64,000 nt of DNA from Chitinophagales bacterium (GCA_015655015.1 JAATFV010000026.1:30814-94813), one strand, 5' to 3'. Shown: positions 26,279 through 34,699, counted from the first letter of the stretch. The notes: generated by a model not told the origin, from the letters alone. A program made the numbers and translations.

Positions 26279-27199
26279 TCATGGATGCGGGGCGATAAAC
26301 CGGAGGGGGTCCTGCCCGAATTCGCCGGCGTCGATCCAGCGGATGGAGGGGTCTTTGCGGAACCAGGTCATTTGCCGCTTGGCATAATGACGGGTATTTA
26401 TTTTGATCTTTTCAATGGCTTCGTCGAGGGAGGAAAGGCCATCCAGGTAGTCGAAAAGTTCGCGGTAACCTACGGTCTGGAGAGCGTTTTCCTTTTTGTA
26501 CGGGAGGAGGCCTTTTACCTCTTCCAGCAGGCCCTGTTCCATCATCTGGTCTACCCGGTCGTGGATTCGTTGATGTAATTGTTCTTTGGGCAGATGCAGG
26601 CCGATCTTTTCTATCCGGAAGGGGCGTTGTTTCTTTCCCTGGCGGCGGAAGGAGAGGATGGAGCGCCCTGTGGACCGTTGTACCTCTAATGCCCGCATCA
26701 GTCTTTGCGGATTGTGTATTTCTCCTGCTGCATAGAAAGCCGGGTCAGCGATCTTTATCTCCTGCTGCAGCCAGTCTATTCCGGAGGTCTCATATTCTGC
26801 CTGGATCCGCTCGCGGATGTTGGGGAGGGTGGCGGGGATCTCGTCCAGGCCTTCGGTGAATGCGCGGATGTAGAGGCCGGTGCCTCCGACCATGATGGCA
26901 GTGGGCTCTTCGGGGGTGGCTTGTTTGCGGAAGATCTCTTCCGTCCATTGAAGGGCCAGCTCTTCAAAGAGTGCGGCATTGACGTCCTGGAAAATGGAAT
27001 GGGAGCTGATGAAATAGTGATGGACAGCCCGGAGTTCCCCCGGTGAGGGCTTGGCGACGCCGATATTCAATTCTGTAAAACACTGGCGGGAATCGGCAGA
27101 GATGATATCCGTGCGCAGATTTTGAGCCAGGCGGATGGCTGCCGCTGTCTTGCCTACGGCAGTTGGCCCCACGATGACTATGACGGTTGGCTGATTCAA
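26279..27199 (-). CDS. miaA: tRNA dimethylallyltransferase
   Basis: A 306-residue enzyme that adds dimethylallyl to N6 of A37 in tRNAs reading UNN codons. The P-loop VGPTAVGKTA is at residues 10-19, followed by SADSRQ, GGTGLYIRAF and QTVGYRELFDYLDG, all diagnostic. The start is TTG at 27199, since no ATG or GTG lies before the conserved P-loop strand. It is 20 bp downstream of the pRiA4b-type gene and belongs to a run with cca and sua5. Confidence 0.96.
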   Translation of the reverse strand: MNQPTVIVIVGPTAVGKTAAAIRLAQNLRTDIISADSRQCFTELNIGVAKPSPGELRAVHHYFISSHSIFQDVNAALFEELALQWTEEIFRKQATPEEPTAIMVGGTGLYIRAFTEGLDEIPATLPNIRERIQAEYETSGIDWLQQEIKIADPAFYAAGEIHNPQRLMRALEVQRSTGRSILSFRRQGKKQRPFRIEKIGLHLPKEQLHQRIHDRVDQMMEQGLLEEVKGLLPYKKENALQTVGYRELFDYLDGLSSLDEAIEKIKINTRHYAKRQMTWFRKDPSIRWIDAGEFGQDPLRFIAPHP

Positions 27200-27219
27200 G
27201 TTCGTTGGCTTGCGGCCGG

Positions 27220-27804
27220 CTATTCTTCTGCGGCCGGCTCTTCGCCTTCTTCTTCCGCTTCTTCATCGCTGGTCTCTTCGGCTGCAGCATCTGTGCCGTC
27301 CTGTTCTTTTACATTAAAACCTTCCGTAACTTTTGTAAGGTCATATTTTTCTTCTATCTCGGTCAGCTTATCGCCTACCAGGCCTTTCGTGCCGTATTGA
27401 GATGGCGGGATGCCCTCTGATTTGACAACGGCGGGATAGTCCAGCTTACTATTCTCTTCTTTTGATACATTGATCAATTCGACAAGAAAACCCCAGTTAC
27501 GCACGAAGTCGTAGGTGTACATGAATTTTTGATTCGGGTCGCGGATCTCGGATCCGATGGTAGTGGTTTCCATCATCAAAGGCTCGACCTTATACGTTTT
27601 TTCGTACTTGTCCAATGAGATCTCTCTTCCCCTTTGCCAGTTATCGTTACTGCGATAGAAAGTGGCCTGATGCTTACTGTCAAATTCATAAGCTTTCAGG
27701 ATCACCTGATGCAGCTGCAAAAAAGTCTGGGTATGTTTGATTACTACATCCCTGTAAATGCTATCATCTTCCTCAAAATAAATCCTGAATTTCAATATTG
27801 CCAT
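27220..27804 (-). CDS. Plasmid pRiA4b ORF-3-like protein with acidic tail
   Basis: A 194-residue protein from the ATG at 27804. The core matches the pRiA4b ORF-3-like fold (LKFRIYFEEDDSIYRDVVIKHTQTFLQLHQVILKAYEFD...HQATFY, later YTYDFVRNWGFLVEL). The last about 30 residues are nearly all Glu, Asp and Ala, and precede the stop. The family is widespread and uncharacterised. Here it lies between cca and miaA, suggesting it may serve the same tRNA-related operon. Two head-to-tail repeats (27809-27855) sit directly upstream. Confidence 0.85.
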   Translation of the reverse strand: MAILKFRIYFEEDDSIYRDVVIKHTQTFLQLHQVILKAYEFDSKHQATFYRSNDNWQRGREISLDKYEKTYKVEPLMMETTTIGSEIRDPNQKFMYTYDFVRNWGFLVELINVSKEENSKLDYPAVVKSEGIPPSQYGTKGLVGDKLTEIEEKYDLTKVTEGFNVKEQDGTDAAAEETSDEEAEEEGEEPAAEE

Positions 27805-27808
27805 AATA

Positions 27809-27855
27809 GACACGAATTAACGCTAATCGGGACACAAATTAACACGAAATATCGG
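27809..27855. repeat. Tandem doublet upstream of pRiA4b-type gene
   Basis: Head-to-tail imperfect copies at 27809-27830 and 27831-27855 share GACAC(G/A)AATTAAC and end in ATCGG. They fill the 5' flank of the gene starting at 27804. The second copy includes CGAAATATCG. Confidence 0.75.
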
Positions 27856-27862
27856 AATTATG

Positions 27863-29281
27863 CTATTTAACGGCTGTCAAATTCAATTCCGCCGCTTTTT
27901 TCATCATAAAATCCTGAGCCGCATCCACATTATTTTCGATCACTCCGTCCAGGATCGCTTCGCGGATAGCGGTCTTAAGATCGCCAACTATTTTGCCGGG
28001 GGGTAATCCGAATTTTTCCATGATCATTTCCCCGGTGATGGGTGGCTGCCAGTTGCGTACGCGATCTTTTTCCTCTACTTCTTTCAGCCGCACCCGTACC
28101 ATTTCAAAATTCTCCAGGTAACGCCGGACCTTTTGTTTGTTCTTCGAGGTGATGTCAGCTTCGCAGAGCATCATCAGGGCCTCGATATCGTCTCCGGCGT
28201 CGAAGATCAGCCGCCGCAGGGCCGAGTCGGTGATGTTCTCTTTCGTTAGGCTGATAGGACGCAAATGATATTCCACCAGCTTGCGGACGAAACGCATTTT
28301 CTCATTTTGCGGCAGCTTGAGCCGGGCAAAGATCCTGGGCACCATTCTGCCGCCTATCACTTCATGGCCGTGGAAAGTCCAGCCATGGTCTTTTTCAAAA
28401 CGTTTGGTCGCTGGCTTGCCAATATCATGCAGGATGGCCGCCCAACGCAGCCAGAGGTCATCGGTATTCCGGCTGATATTGTCCAGGACCTGCAATGTAT
28501 GGTAAAAATTATCCTTATGCCCCATTCCATCGATATATTCTGCTCCTATCAGGTCGACCATCTGGGGAAAGATGATGGACAGCAGGCCGCTCTTGTACAA
28601 AAGATCGAACCCTATGGAGGGTTTGGGGCTGAGTATGATCTTATTCAGCTCGTCTGTGATCCGTTCCTGTGAAATGATCGAAATGCGATCGGCATCGGTT
28701 TTGATGGCCTGGAAAGTGGGTTCGGCGATGGTGAAATCGAGCTGGGTGGCAAACCGTATGGCCCGCATCATGCGCAGGGGGTCGTCACTGAAGGTTTGCA
28801 AGGGGTCCAGCGGTGTACGGATTACACGAAGCTCCAGGTCCTGCAAGCCGTTGAAGGGGTCGATGAGCCGGCCATAGTCATCTGCATTGAGGCTGATGGC
28901 CATTGCGTTGATGGTGAAATCACGACGAAGCTGATCGTCTTCCACCGTGCCCGGCAATACGGCCGGGTTACGGGAGTCGGGGCTGTAGCTTTCTTTCCGC
29001 GCGCCGACAAATTCTATTTCCCAATCGCCCAGCTTGATCTGCGCGGTCCCGAAGTTCTTAAAGAAGGATACGGAAGGCCTGGGATGGAATTTATCCGCCA
29101 CTTTACCTGCCAGCTCAATCCCATCTCCCACACATACGATGTCTGCGTCTTTGGTGGAACGGCCGATGAGCCGGTCGCGGACAAATCCCCCGATCAAAAA
29201 GCAGGGGGCATCCAGCTCTGCGGCTGCCTGAGCAATCTTCCGGAATACGAGCAACTCTTTATCTGTACACTTGATATCCAT
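27863..29281 (-). CDS. cca: CCA tRNA nucleotidyltransferase with HD domain
   Basis: A 472-residue class II nucleotidyltransferase that builds or repairs the 3' CCA of tRNA. The head domain shows [10 protein letters not shown] and the metal-binding DAD ([11 protein letters not shown]), then [12 protein letters not shown] and [14 protein letters not shown]-terminal HD domain is present ([11 protein letters not shown]...FHGHEVIG), as in many bacterial versions with phosphohydrolase activity. Bacteroidetes often call it a CCA or poly(A) polymerase family protein. A TAnnTTTG box at 29293-29300 gives it an internal promoter overlapping the end of the GT9 gene. Confidence 0.95.
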   Translation of the reverse strand: MDIKCTDKELLVFRKIAQAAAELDAPCFLIGGFVRDRLIGRSTKDADIVCVGDGIELAGKVADKFHPRPSVSFFKNFGTAQIKLGDWEIEFVGARKESYSPDSRNPAVLPGTVEDDQLRRDFTINAMAISLNADDYGRLIDPFNGLQDLELRVIRTPLDPLQTFSDDPLRMMRAIRFATQLDFTIAEPTFQAIKTDADRISIISQERITDELNKIILSPKPSIGFDLLYKSGLLSIIFPQMVDLIGAEYIDGMGHKDNFYHTLQVLDNISRNTDDLWLRWAAILHDIGKPATKRFEKDHGWTFHGHEVIGGRMVPRIFARLKLPQNEKMRFVRKLVEYHLRPISLTKENITDSALRRLIFDAGDDIEALMMLCEADITSKNKQKVRRYLENFEMVRVRLKEVEEKDRVRNWQPPITGEMIMEKFGLPPGKIVGDLKTAIREAILDGVIENNVDAAQDFMMKKAAELNLTAVK

Positions 29282-29292
29282 AATACGAAGGG

Positions 29293-29300
29293 CAAATTTA
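29293..29300 (-). promoter_or_regulatory. -7 box for cca overlapping the GT9 stop
   Basis: On the minus strand TAAATTTG matches TAnnTTTG, 11 nt upstream of the cca ATG and overlapping the last codons of the GT9 gene. It could uncouple cca from the upstream genes. Confidence 0.45.
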
Positions 29301-30338
29301 TAAAGTTTGCAGGAGTTGGTCGTCCTCTATTTTATAGGCGCATTTAAAATGTCCCCTGGGGCAGGCTTTGTATCCATGCAGCCCGCAGGGGCGGCAGTCA
29401 AGGGGCTCTTTTATTTCCACAATGAACTTTTTATCCGAAAGGGGGCCAAAGCCAAAGGAAGGGATCGTCGAGCAATAAACGGCTGTTACCGGTGCATTGA
29501 CGGCTGAGGCAAAATGCATGGGGGCCGAGTCATTCACGTAGTTCATGACGGCATCTTTCATCAGTGCAGCCGATTGAAGGAAGGAGAGCTGGCCGCTGAG
29601 TATCGTTATGCCCGGGCGGGTTGCCTTCGTGCTGATCTCTTCGCAGAGGCTGCTATCGGAAGGAGCGCCGAGCAGGTAAATCTTATAAGAAGCAGGGACC
29701 TTATTGATAAAACCGGTCCATTTGTCTTTGGGGTATTGTTTGGTGAACCAGACGGAGGCGGGACTGATGGTGATATAGGGCGATGACTTGTACTCCCCTA
29801 CCCTGTTGTAGTCCTGCTGCGAGGGATAAAGGCGGGGGCGGGCGGGTGCAGCGTCGGTGAAATCGCGGATCAGCTCCTGGTTGCGCTCTATTTCATGCCG
29901 TGGAACAGGATGACCGGGAGTGACGGATGCGGCAGTGATGCCGGGTCCGATGGATGCAGGTACGCTGACGACATGGGGTATCCTTTTGGAGAAGAAGCGG
30001 CTCAGGGGGTTCTTATCGAAGCCGATGGTCTCTTTTGCTCCTGAAAAAACCGTCAGCAAGCCGGTAGCGGCAAAGCGCTGCACGTTGATCACCTTATCGT
30101 ATTTTTTATGGCGGATCTTTAATCCCATTTTCCATAAATTGCGGAGCTTGCCTTCTTTTTTATCCCATACGAGGACTTCGTGCAGGAACGGATGCGCGGC
30201 GAGCAGGGCTTCATTGCCTTTTCGCACCAGGAAATCTATTTGCGCTTCGGGTAAGTGCCCGTGTAATTTTTCAAGGATACCCGTTGCCAATACCACGTCA
30301 CCTATAAACGCTGTTTGTATGACCAGGAATTTTTGCAC
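29298..30338 (-). CDS. Glycosyltransferase family 9 (heptosyltransferase-like)
   Basis: A 346-residue GT-B enzyme. The N-terminus [24 protein letters not shown] and the C-terminal donor domain ([34 protein letters not shown]) match LPS heptosyltransferases, which add ADP-heptose to the inner core. A cysteine-rich tail ([19 protein letters not shown]) is typical of the Bacteroidetes group. The start is GTG at 30338. It is placed among tRNA genes (52 bp after sua5, 16 bp before cca), so its role there is positional only. Confidence 0.9.
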   Translation of the reverse strand: MQKFLVIQTAFIGDVVLATGILEKLHGHLPEAQIDFLVRKGNEALLAAHPFLHEVLVWDKKEGKLRNLWKMGLKIRHKKYDKVINVQRFAATGLLTVFSGAKETIGFDKNPLSRFFSKRIPHVVSVPASIGPGITAASVTPGHPVPRHEIERNQELIRDFTDAAPARPRLYPSQQDYNRVGEYKSSPYITISPASVWFTKQYPKDKWTGFINKVPASYKIYLLGAPSDSSLCEEISTKATRPGITILSGQLSFLQSAALMKDAVMNYVNDSAPMHFASAVNAPVTAVYCSTIPSFGFGPLSDKKFIVEIKEPLDCRPCGLHGYKACPRGHFKCAYKIEDDQLLQTL

Positions 30339-30389
30339 GGTGCAATTTACACTTAAATGCTGAACCGGCGAAAGGAGTTCGCGCTCCGC

Positions 30390-30980
30390 TTATGGCCGGA
30401 TGACGGTGACCGATCCGTCCCTGTTCCATTTCACGATGGCAGAGGGTTCGCGGGGGGAAAGGTCGTTTTGCCTGTACTGTACGATCGTATCTACTCCTTT
30501 TTTAATCTGATCATCGACCTGTTGGAAAAAAGCCGGTGCCGGATGGGTGGAAATATTTGCGGAAGTGGATACGATGGGCTTGCGGAACCTTTTAATAAGA
30601 TGTCTGCAAAAAGGATCTTTTGTTAACCGGATGGCTACCGTGCCGTCGGACCCGGTGAGGTTGTCGGCCAATCCGACCGGGCTTTCATAGATGACTGTAG
30701 TAGGTTTTTGTACGGTATGGAGGAAGTCGAATACCCGAAGATCGGGTTGGCTGGTATACTTCAGCACATCGCGTTCGTCCGCCATGAGAACGATCAGGCT
30801 TTTTGTCTCCGCCCGCTGCTTGAGCGCAAAGATCTTTTTTACGGCAATTGGGTTGGTGGCGTCACACCCTATTCCCCAGATGGTGTCGGTGGGATAGAGG
30901 ATCAATCCACCTGCCTGTAGTGTAACGAGACAATTCTCTATGTCGCTGAGAAAATCCGGGGTGTCGTTGTGTCCTTCCAT
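30390..30980 (-). CDS. Threonylcarbamoyl-AMP synthase (Sua5/YrdC family)
   Basis: A 196-residue enzyme from the ATG at 30980 (starts MEGHNDTPDF; the open frame upstream to 31073 crosses a tandem repeat and is not credible). It uses threonine, bicarbonate and ATP to make the precursor of t6A37 in tRNAs reading ANN codons. Key motifs are GLILYPTDTIWGIGCDA, KQRAETKSLIVLMA and SANISTHPAP. It has only the YrdC domain, without the Sua5 extension. It heads the minus-strand cluster with GT9, cca and miaA. Confidence 0.94.
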   Translation of the reverse strand: MEGHNDTPDFLSDIENCLVTLQAGGLILYPTDTIWGIGCDATNPIAVKKIFALKQRAETKSLIVLMADERDVLKYTSQPDLRVFDFLHTVQKPTTVIYESPVGLADNLTGSDGTVAIRLTKDPFCRHLIKRFRKPIVSTSANISTHPAPAFFQQVDDQIKKGVDTIVQYRQNDLSPREPSAIVKWNRDGSVTVIRP

Positions 30981-30986
30981 TGACAC

Positions 30987-31101
30987 GAAGGTATTTTCTT
31001 TTCGGGAAAACGGGTCTTGCCCGGGAAAACGAAGGTATTTTCTTTGGGAAAAAGCTTGTCCGGGTGAAGGCATTTTCTTTTTGGGAAGCTGCTTGTCCGG
31101 G
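30987..31101. repeat. Three imperfect tandem repeats upstream of the Sua5/YrdC gene
   Basis: Three head-to-tail copies (30987-31030, 31031-31065, 31066-31101) share GAAGG(T/C)ATTTTCTTT, then a GGGAA core and CTTGTCCGGG or its variant. They occupy the 5' flank of the minus-strand threonylcarbamoyl-AMP synthase gene. Part of this region is open in frame with it, but the sequence is repetitive and unlike YrdC proteins. Confidence 0.85.
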
Positions 31102-31256
31102 GAGCGGTTTTTAGGAATGGATTTCCGGGGGGTATTTTTGAAATGGATTTACTTACTTACTGGTAGGTAAGTTTTTTAAACAGCGTCAATTACTCTGTAT
31201 GCAGTAAGTTTTGCAAAAAAAATATGGTTGTTTGGAAACAACTGCTCTCCATGCAG

Positions 31257-31264
31257 TAAGTTTG
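31257..31264 (+). promoter_or_regulatory. -7 box for dapD
   Basis: TAAGTTTG matches TAnnTTTG, 15 nt before the dapD ATG. A similar block (ATGCAGTAAGTTTTG) lies 52 bp upstream at 31199, so the promoter region looks duplicated. TTTG at 31231-31234 could act as -33 with a long (22-nt) spacer. Confidence 0.5.
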
Positions 31265-31279
31265 CCCAAAAAATTATAG

Positions 31280-32173
31280 ATGGAATTGAAACAACTGATC
31301 GCGGAAGCCTGGACCAGCCGGGATTTATTAAAAGAAGCCCGCCATGCGGATGCGGTAAGGGCCGTTATCGAAGAAGTGGATAAGGGAAGACTGCGGGTGG
31401 CAAGCCCGGTGAGTGCTGCCGCGGGTGGACCGAATGCAGGGGGAATACCAGGTGGTGGAGCAAGTGTGGCAGATGCGGGTGGATCGGGCGCAGCTAACGG
31501 ATGGCAGGTGAATGAATGGGTCAAGCAGGCGATCCTGCTTTATTTCGGAATTCAGCCCATGCAGACCTGGGACCTGGCGCCTTTTGAGTTCTATGACAAG
31601 ATGTTGTTGAAAAAGAATTATAAAGAGCTGGGCGTACGGGCGGTCCCGCATGCCGTAGCCCGCTATGGGGCCTATCTGGCGAAGAACGTCGTTTTGATGC
31701 CCAGTTATGTAAATATCGGCGCCTATGTAGACGAGGGTACGATGGTGGATACCTGGGCTACCGTCGGGAGCTGCGCGCAGATCGGGAAAGGGGTGCATCT
31801 CAGCGGCGGTGTAGGGATCGGCGGTGTATTGGAACCTTTACAGGCAGCCCCGGTGATCATCGAAGACGGCGCCTTTCTGGGAAGCCGCAGTATTGTTGTA
31901 GAGGGCGTGATCGTGGAAAAAGAAGCGGTATTGGGGGCGAATGTGGTGTTGACGCAATCCACCAGGATCATCGATGTGAGCGGTGTTGAGCCGGTAGAGT
32001 ACAAAGGCCGGGTGCCTGCCCGCAGCGTAGTGATCCCGGGTAGTTATCTGAAGAAATTTCCCGCCGGAGAATACAGTGTGAATTGCGCCCTGATCATCGG
32101 GCAGCGAAAGCCAAGTACGGATCTCAAAACGAGTCTGAATGACGCGCTAAGGGAGTTCAATGTATCTGCATAA
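31280..32173 (+). CDS. dapD: 2,3,4,5-tetrahydrodipicolinate N-succinyltransferase
   Basis: A 297-residue enzyme of the succinylase route to lysine and meso-diaminopimelate. The left-handed beta-helix core (RQGAFIA-like VARYGAYLAKNVVLMPSY, IGAYVDEGTMVDTWATVGSCAQIGK, HLSGGVGIGGVLEPLQA) is intact. The family is about 270 residues; here an extra Gly/Ala-rich stretch (about residues 43-73) replaces a short loop between the N-terminal helical domain and the beta-helix. It is built from about four degenerate 18-bp units. The gene overlaps the EamA transporter by 14 bp, so the two are translationally coupled. Confidence 0.96.
   Translation: MELKQLIAEAWTSRDLLKEARHADAVRAVIEEVDKGRLRVASPVSAAAGGPNAGGIPGGGASVADAGGSGAANGWQVNEWVKQAILLYFGIQPMQTWDLAPFEFYDKMLLKKNYKELGVRAVPHAVARYGAYLAKNVVLMPSYVNIGAYVDEGTMVDTWATVGSCAQIGKGVHLSGGVGIGGVLEPLQAAPVIIEDGAFLGSRSIVVEGVIVEKEAVLGANVVLTQSTRIIDVSGVEPVEYKGRVPARSVVIPGSYLKKFPAGEYSVNCALIIGQRKPSTDLKTSLNDALREFNVSA
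31406..31498 (+). repeat. Degenerate 18-bp repeats inserted in dapD
   Basis: About four 18-bp units with a GCGGGTGGA-like core encode AAAGGP / NAGGIP / GGGASV / ADAGGS. They lie between two structured domains of DapD and keep the frame. Confidence 0.7.
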
Positions 32174-33242
32174 AGCAACAGACAAAAATAATTTGCTGAA
32201 GGGGTTTCTCATTTCTTTTACGGGCGCTGTCCTGTTCTCGACCAAGGCTATTATTATTAAAAGAGCTTTCCATGCCACGTCGACGGATGCGCTGACCTTG
32301 TTAACGCTCCGGATGTTGTTCTCCCTGCCGTTTTACCTGGTCGCTGCCTGGTGGGGCAGCCGGAACGAGGATAATATCAAAATGACGGGAAGGCAGTGGG
32401 GTTATGTGGTCCTGTTGGGATTGCTGGGTTATTATCTCAGCAGTTATTTTGACTTTGTAGGGTTGCAGTATGTATCGGCGGGGCTGGAACGGCTGATCCT
32501 TTTTCTTTATCCCAGTTTTGCTGTACTGATCAATGCCGTGCTGTTTAAAAATCCGGTGAACCGGGTACAGCGATGGTCTTTATTGCTGACGTATACCGGG
32601 ATAGGGATCGCCTATTTCGGAGAATTGAAAGTGGATACGGGCAATGTGAATTTCTACTGGGGCAGCTTCCTGATCTTTCTCTGCGCGATCACCTATGCCT
32701 GTTACCTGGCAGGCAGCGGAAGGATGATCCCTATATTGGGCGCGGCTAAGTTCACCACCTATAGTATGCTGGTGGCTGCGGGAGCTGTGCTGCTGCATTT
32801 CTTTTTGCATAGCTTGCTGAGTGGACAGGCTTTTGCGGGTACGGGTAGCTCCGGGGCCGGTTTTGCAGGAACCGGCGGGGGCGCAGGAGGTATCGGGCAG
32901 ATGGGCGCCGGTGGTGTTCTGCATGGGAGCGCCGGTAGTGTTGCGCATGAGGACGCCGGTGGCCTGATGGGCGGGAACGGCCTTTGGGGGTATGGTATTT
33001 TGCTGGCCTTATTCGCTACCGTTATTCCTTCCTTTATGTTATCTGCGGGAATGAAGCGGATCGGGGCCAATAACGCGGCGATCGTTACCAGCATCGGGCC
33101 CGTTTCTACCATCCTGCAAGCTCATTTTATCCTGGGGGAGAAAATTTTTACAGAACAACTGGTAGGAACGGGCCTGGTGATCCTGGGTGTCCTGCTGATC
33201 GGCTGGCAGGGCAGACGGAGGGCCGTCGGGGGTCAACCATGA
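32160..33242 (+). CDS. EamA/DMT-family membrane transporter
   Basis: A 360-residue inner-membrane protein with ten TM segments in two EamA repeats (starts FLISFTGAVLFSTKAIIIKRAF; the second half ends GTGLVILGVLLIGWQG). Members export or import amino acids and metabolites; specificity is unknown. A Gly/Ala-rich insertion of about 54 residues (about 221-274) lies in the loop between TM7 and TM8 and consists of tandem repeats. The start overlaps the end of dapD, which may tie it to lysine or diaminopimelate flux, but that is inference. Confidence 0.9.
   Translation: MYLHKATDKNNLLKGFLISFTGAVLFSTKAIIIKRAFHATSTDALTLLTLRMLFSLPFYLVAAWWGSRNEDNIKMTGRQWGYVVLLGLLGYYLSSYFDFVGLQYVSAGLERLILFLYPSFAVLINAVLFKNPVNRVQRWSLLLTYTGIGIAYFGELKVDTGNVNFYWGSFLIFLCAITYACYLAGSGRMIPILGAAKFTTYSMLVAAGAVLLHFFLHSLLSGQAFAGTGSSGAGFAGTGGGAGGIGQMGAGGVLHGSAGSVAHEDAGGLMGGNGLWGYGILLALFATVIPSFMLSAGMKRIGANNAAIVTSIGPVSTILQAHFILGEKIFTEQLVGTGLVILGVLLIGWQGRRRAVGGQP
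32829..32960 (+). repeat. In-frame tandem repeats (2 x 30 bp, 3 x 24 bp) in the EamA gene
   Basis: Two 30-bp units (32829-32858, 32859-32888) share a TTTTGC(G/A)GG core, then three 24-bp units (32889-32912, 32913-32936, 32937-32960) each end in (A/G)(C/G)GCCGGT. All unit lengths are multiples of three, so the loop grows without frameshift. Confidence 0.85.
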
Positions 33243-33259
33243 GAGGACCGGTTTGCCTA

Positions 33260-34147
33260 TTAAGCCGGTATCCCTGCCGATGCGGCATATACCTGCTGTA
33301 AATATTCCCTTAGCGAAACGGGCTTTCTTCCCAATAATTTTTCCAATGTCGGATCTGTATGATCGAACTCGCCCTGCCGGGCCGCTTCGCTGAAACCGGC
33401 GAACAGACCGATATACTGATCAGGTACTCCTGCTTTTGCCATTTCCGTTTGAAATACTTCCCGGGTGGGAGCTATATATTTGACGGGCTTGCCGGATACT
33501 TCGCTGATTATTTCAGCGATCTCATTGTAAGACCAGGCTTTGTTGCCGTTAATTTCGTAGCTCTTGTTCTCATGTCCTTTAGTGGTCAGGATATTAGCGG
33601 CGGCCTCTGCCATGTCGGTCCGTAAGGCATAAGCCACTTTGCCTTCTCCTGCAGGCAGGAAGATAGTACCTGTTTCCAATACTTTGTCTCCGATAAATAT
33701 GGGGAGCATATCCATGTAAATGTTATTCCTGAGAATAGTGTAGGCCATTCCTGACTCTTTCAGCCCTTTTTCCGTTTCCAGGTGTGCTTTGGCTACAAAA
33801 GCGATCGGAGAAGACGTCGTCTCGTTCTTTCGCTGGAAGCTGGTATATACTACATGTTTCACCCCGGCCTCCCTGGCGGCCTTTACCACATTGGCCTGCT
33901 GAGGGGTCCTGTTCGCAATATCATTGCCGGAGACGAAGAGTAATTGGTCAATGCCTTTGAATGCTTTCACCAGGGAGTCATAATCCGCGTAATCCCCTAC
34001 CCTTATTTCTACACCCCGGGCTTTTAAGATTTCCACCTTTGCGGGATCTCTTGCCAATACGGCAATACTTGAAGCGGGGGTATTTTTCAGCAGAGAGGTA
34101 ACGACTGCGTTCCCGAATGGGCCTGTGGCTCCTGTTACTAAGATCAT
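33260..34147 (-). CDS. NmrA-like NAD(P)-binding oxidoreductase
   Basis: A 295-residue Rossmann-fold protein of the atypical SDR/NmrA group. The N-terminus ILVTGATGPFGNAVVTSLL carries the NAD(P) glycine motif, followed by VLARDP for NADP preference. The later YTSFQRKNETTSSPIAFVAKAHLETEKGL matches the QorB/YtfG NADPH:quinone reductase and azoreductase-like group. It faces an HxlR regulator across a 168-bp intergenic region with an operator-like repeat, a common arrangement for redox-stress control. Confidence 0.92.
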   Translation of the reverse strand: MILVTGATGPFGNAVVTSLLKNTPASSIAVLARDPAKVEILKARGVEIRVGDYADYDSLVKAFKGIDQLLFVSGNDIANRTPQQANVVKAAREAGVKHVVYTSFQRKNETTSSPIAFVAKAHLETEKGLKESGMAYTILRNNIYMDMLPIFIGDKVLETGTIFLPAGEGKVAYALRTDMAEAAANILTTKGHENKSYEINGNKAWSYNEIAEIISEVSGKPVKYIAPTREVFQTEMAKAGVPDQYIGLFAGFSEAARQGEFDHTDPTLEKLLGRKPVSLREYLQQVYAASAGIPA

Positions 34148-34168
34148 TTTATTTTAATTTTAATTGTT

Positions 34169-34206
34169 TATATTTGTTAGTGACGCTCAATTGAACTGTT
34201 ACTAAC
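34169..34206 (+). promoter_or_regulatory. Promoter and operator between the NmrA and HxlR genes
   Basis: TATATTTG (34169-34176) is an exact TAnnTTTG box reading towards the HxlR gene. It abuts an imperfect inverted repeat GTTAGTGAC ... GTTACTAAC (34176-34184 and 34198-34206, 8 of 9 pairs). The palindrome would cover the transcription start, consistent with an HxlR operator. The minus-strand gene starts 22 nt to the left. Confidence 0.6.
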
Positions 34207-34315
34207 TTTAAGAGAGTAACAATCCAAAGATAAGCAGATCAAGGATGCCGAACAAGAAGGCACGTGAAAATCAGTCAGTTACTTTGAAGAAACTAACATT
34301 GAAAATCAACCTGAT

Positions 34316-34699
34316 ATGGTAGAAAATAATTTTGAAGATTTTTTGCATCGCGCCAATTGTCCTGTCCGGCAGGTATTGGATCGTTTTGGGGATAAATGGT
34401 CTACACTGATCCTCCTGTACCTGTACAAGCGGGGAACGATGCGATTCAACCAATTGAATACAGCTATCACGGATATTTCCCAGAAGATGCTGACGGTTAC
34501 GCTGAGGTCGTTGGAGGCGGATGGGCTGATATCCCGGAAGGTCTATCCGGAGATACCGCCGAGGGTGGAGTATCAGCTAACGGAATTGGGACAAAGCCTG
34601 ATGCCGTTCCTGGAGTCTTTGACGGGCTGGGCGGAGAAGAATATCGGTACTATTTTGCAGAGCAGGGAGCGGTTTGCGGGGAAGGGGGCGGTGGCGTAG
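34316..34699 (+). CDS. HxlR-family transcriptional regulator
   Basis: A 127-residue winged-HTH protein. The family core CPVRQVLDRFGDKWSTLILLYLYKRGTMRFNQLNTAITDISQKMLTVTLRSLEADGLISRKVYPEIPPRVEYQLTELG is complete, including the redox-sensitive N-terminal Cys (Cys15). It probably represses the divergent NmrA gene and itself through the palindrome at 34176-34206. The 5' UTR from the candidate promoter would be about 135 nt. Confidence 0.93.
   Translation: MVENNFEDFLHRANCPVRQVLDRFGDKWSTLILLYLYKRGTMRFNQLNTAITDISQKMLTVTLRSLEADGLISRKVYPEIPPRVEYQLTELGQSLMPFLESLTGWAEKNIGTILQSRERFAGKGAVA

Noticed and set aside
31191..31264. Doubled ATGCAGTAAG block upstream of dapD as a lysine riboswitch
   Set aside because: The region is too short and lacks the paired helices of the lysine riboswitch; it looks like a duplicated promoter segment. 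The same 10-mer also occurs at 12404-12413 in an unrelated place.
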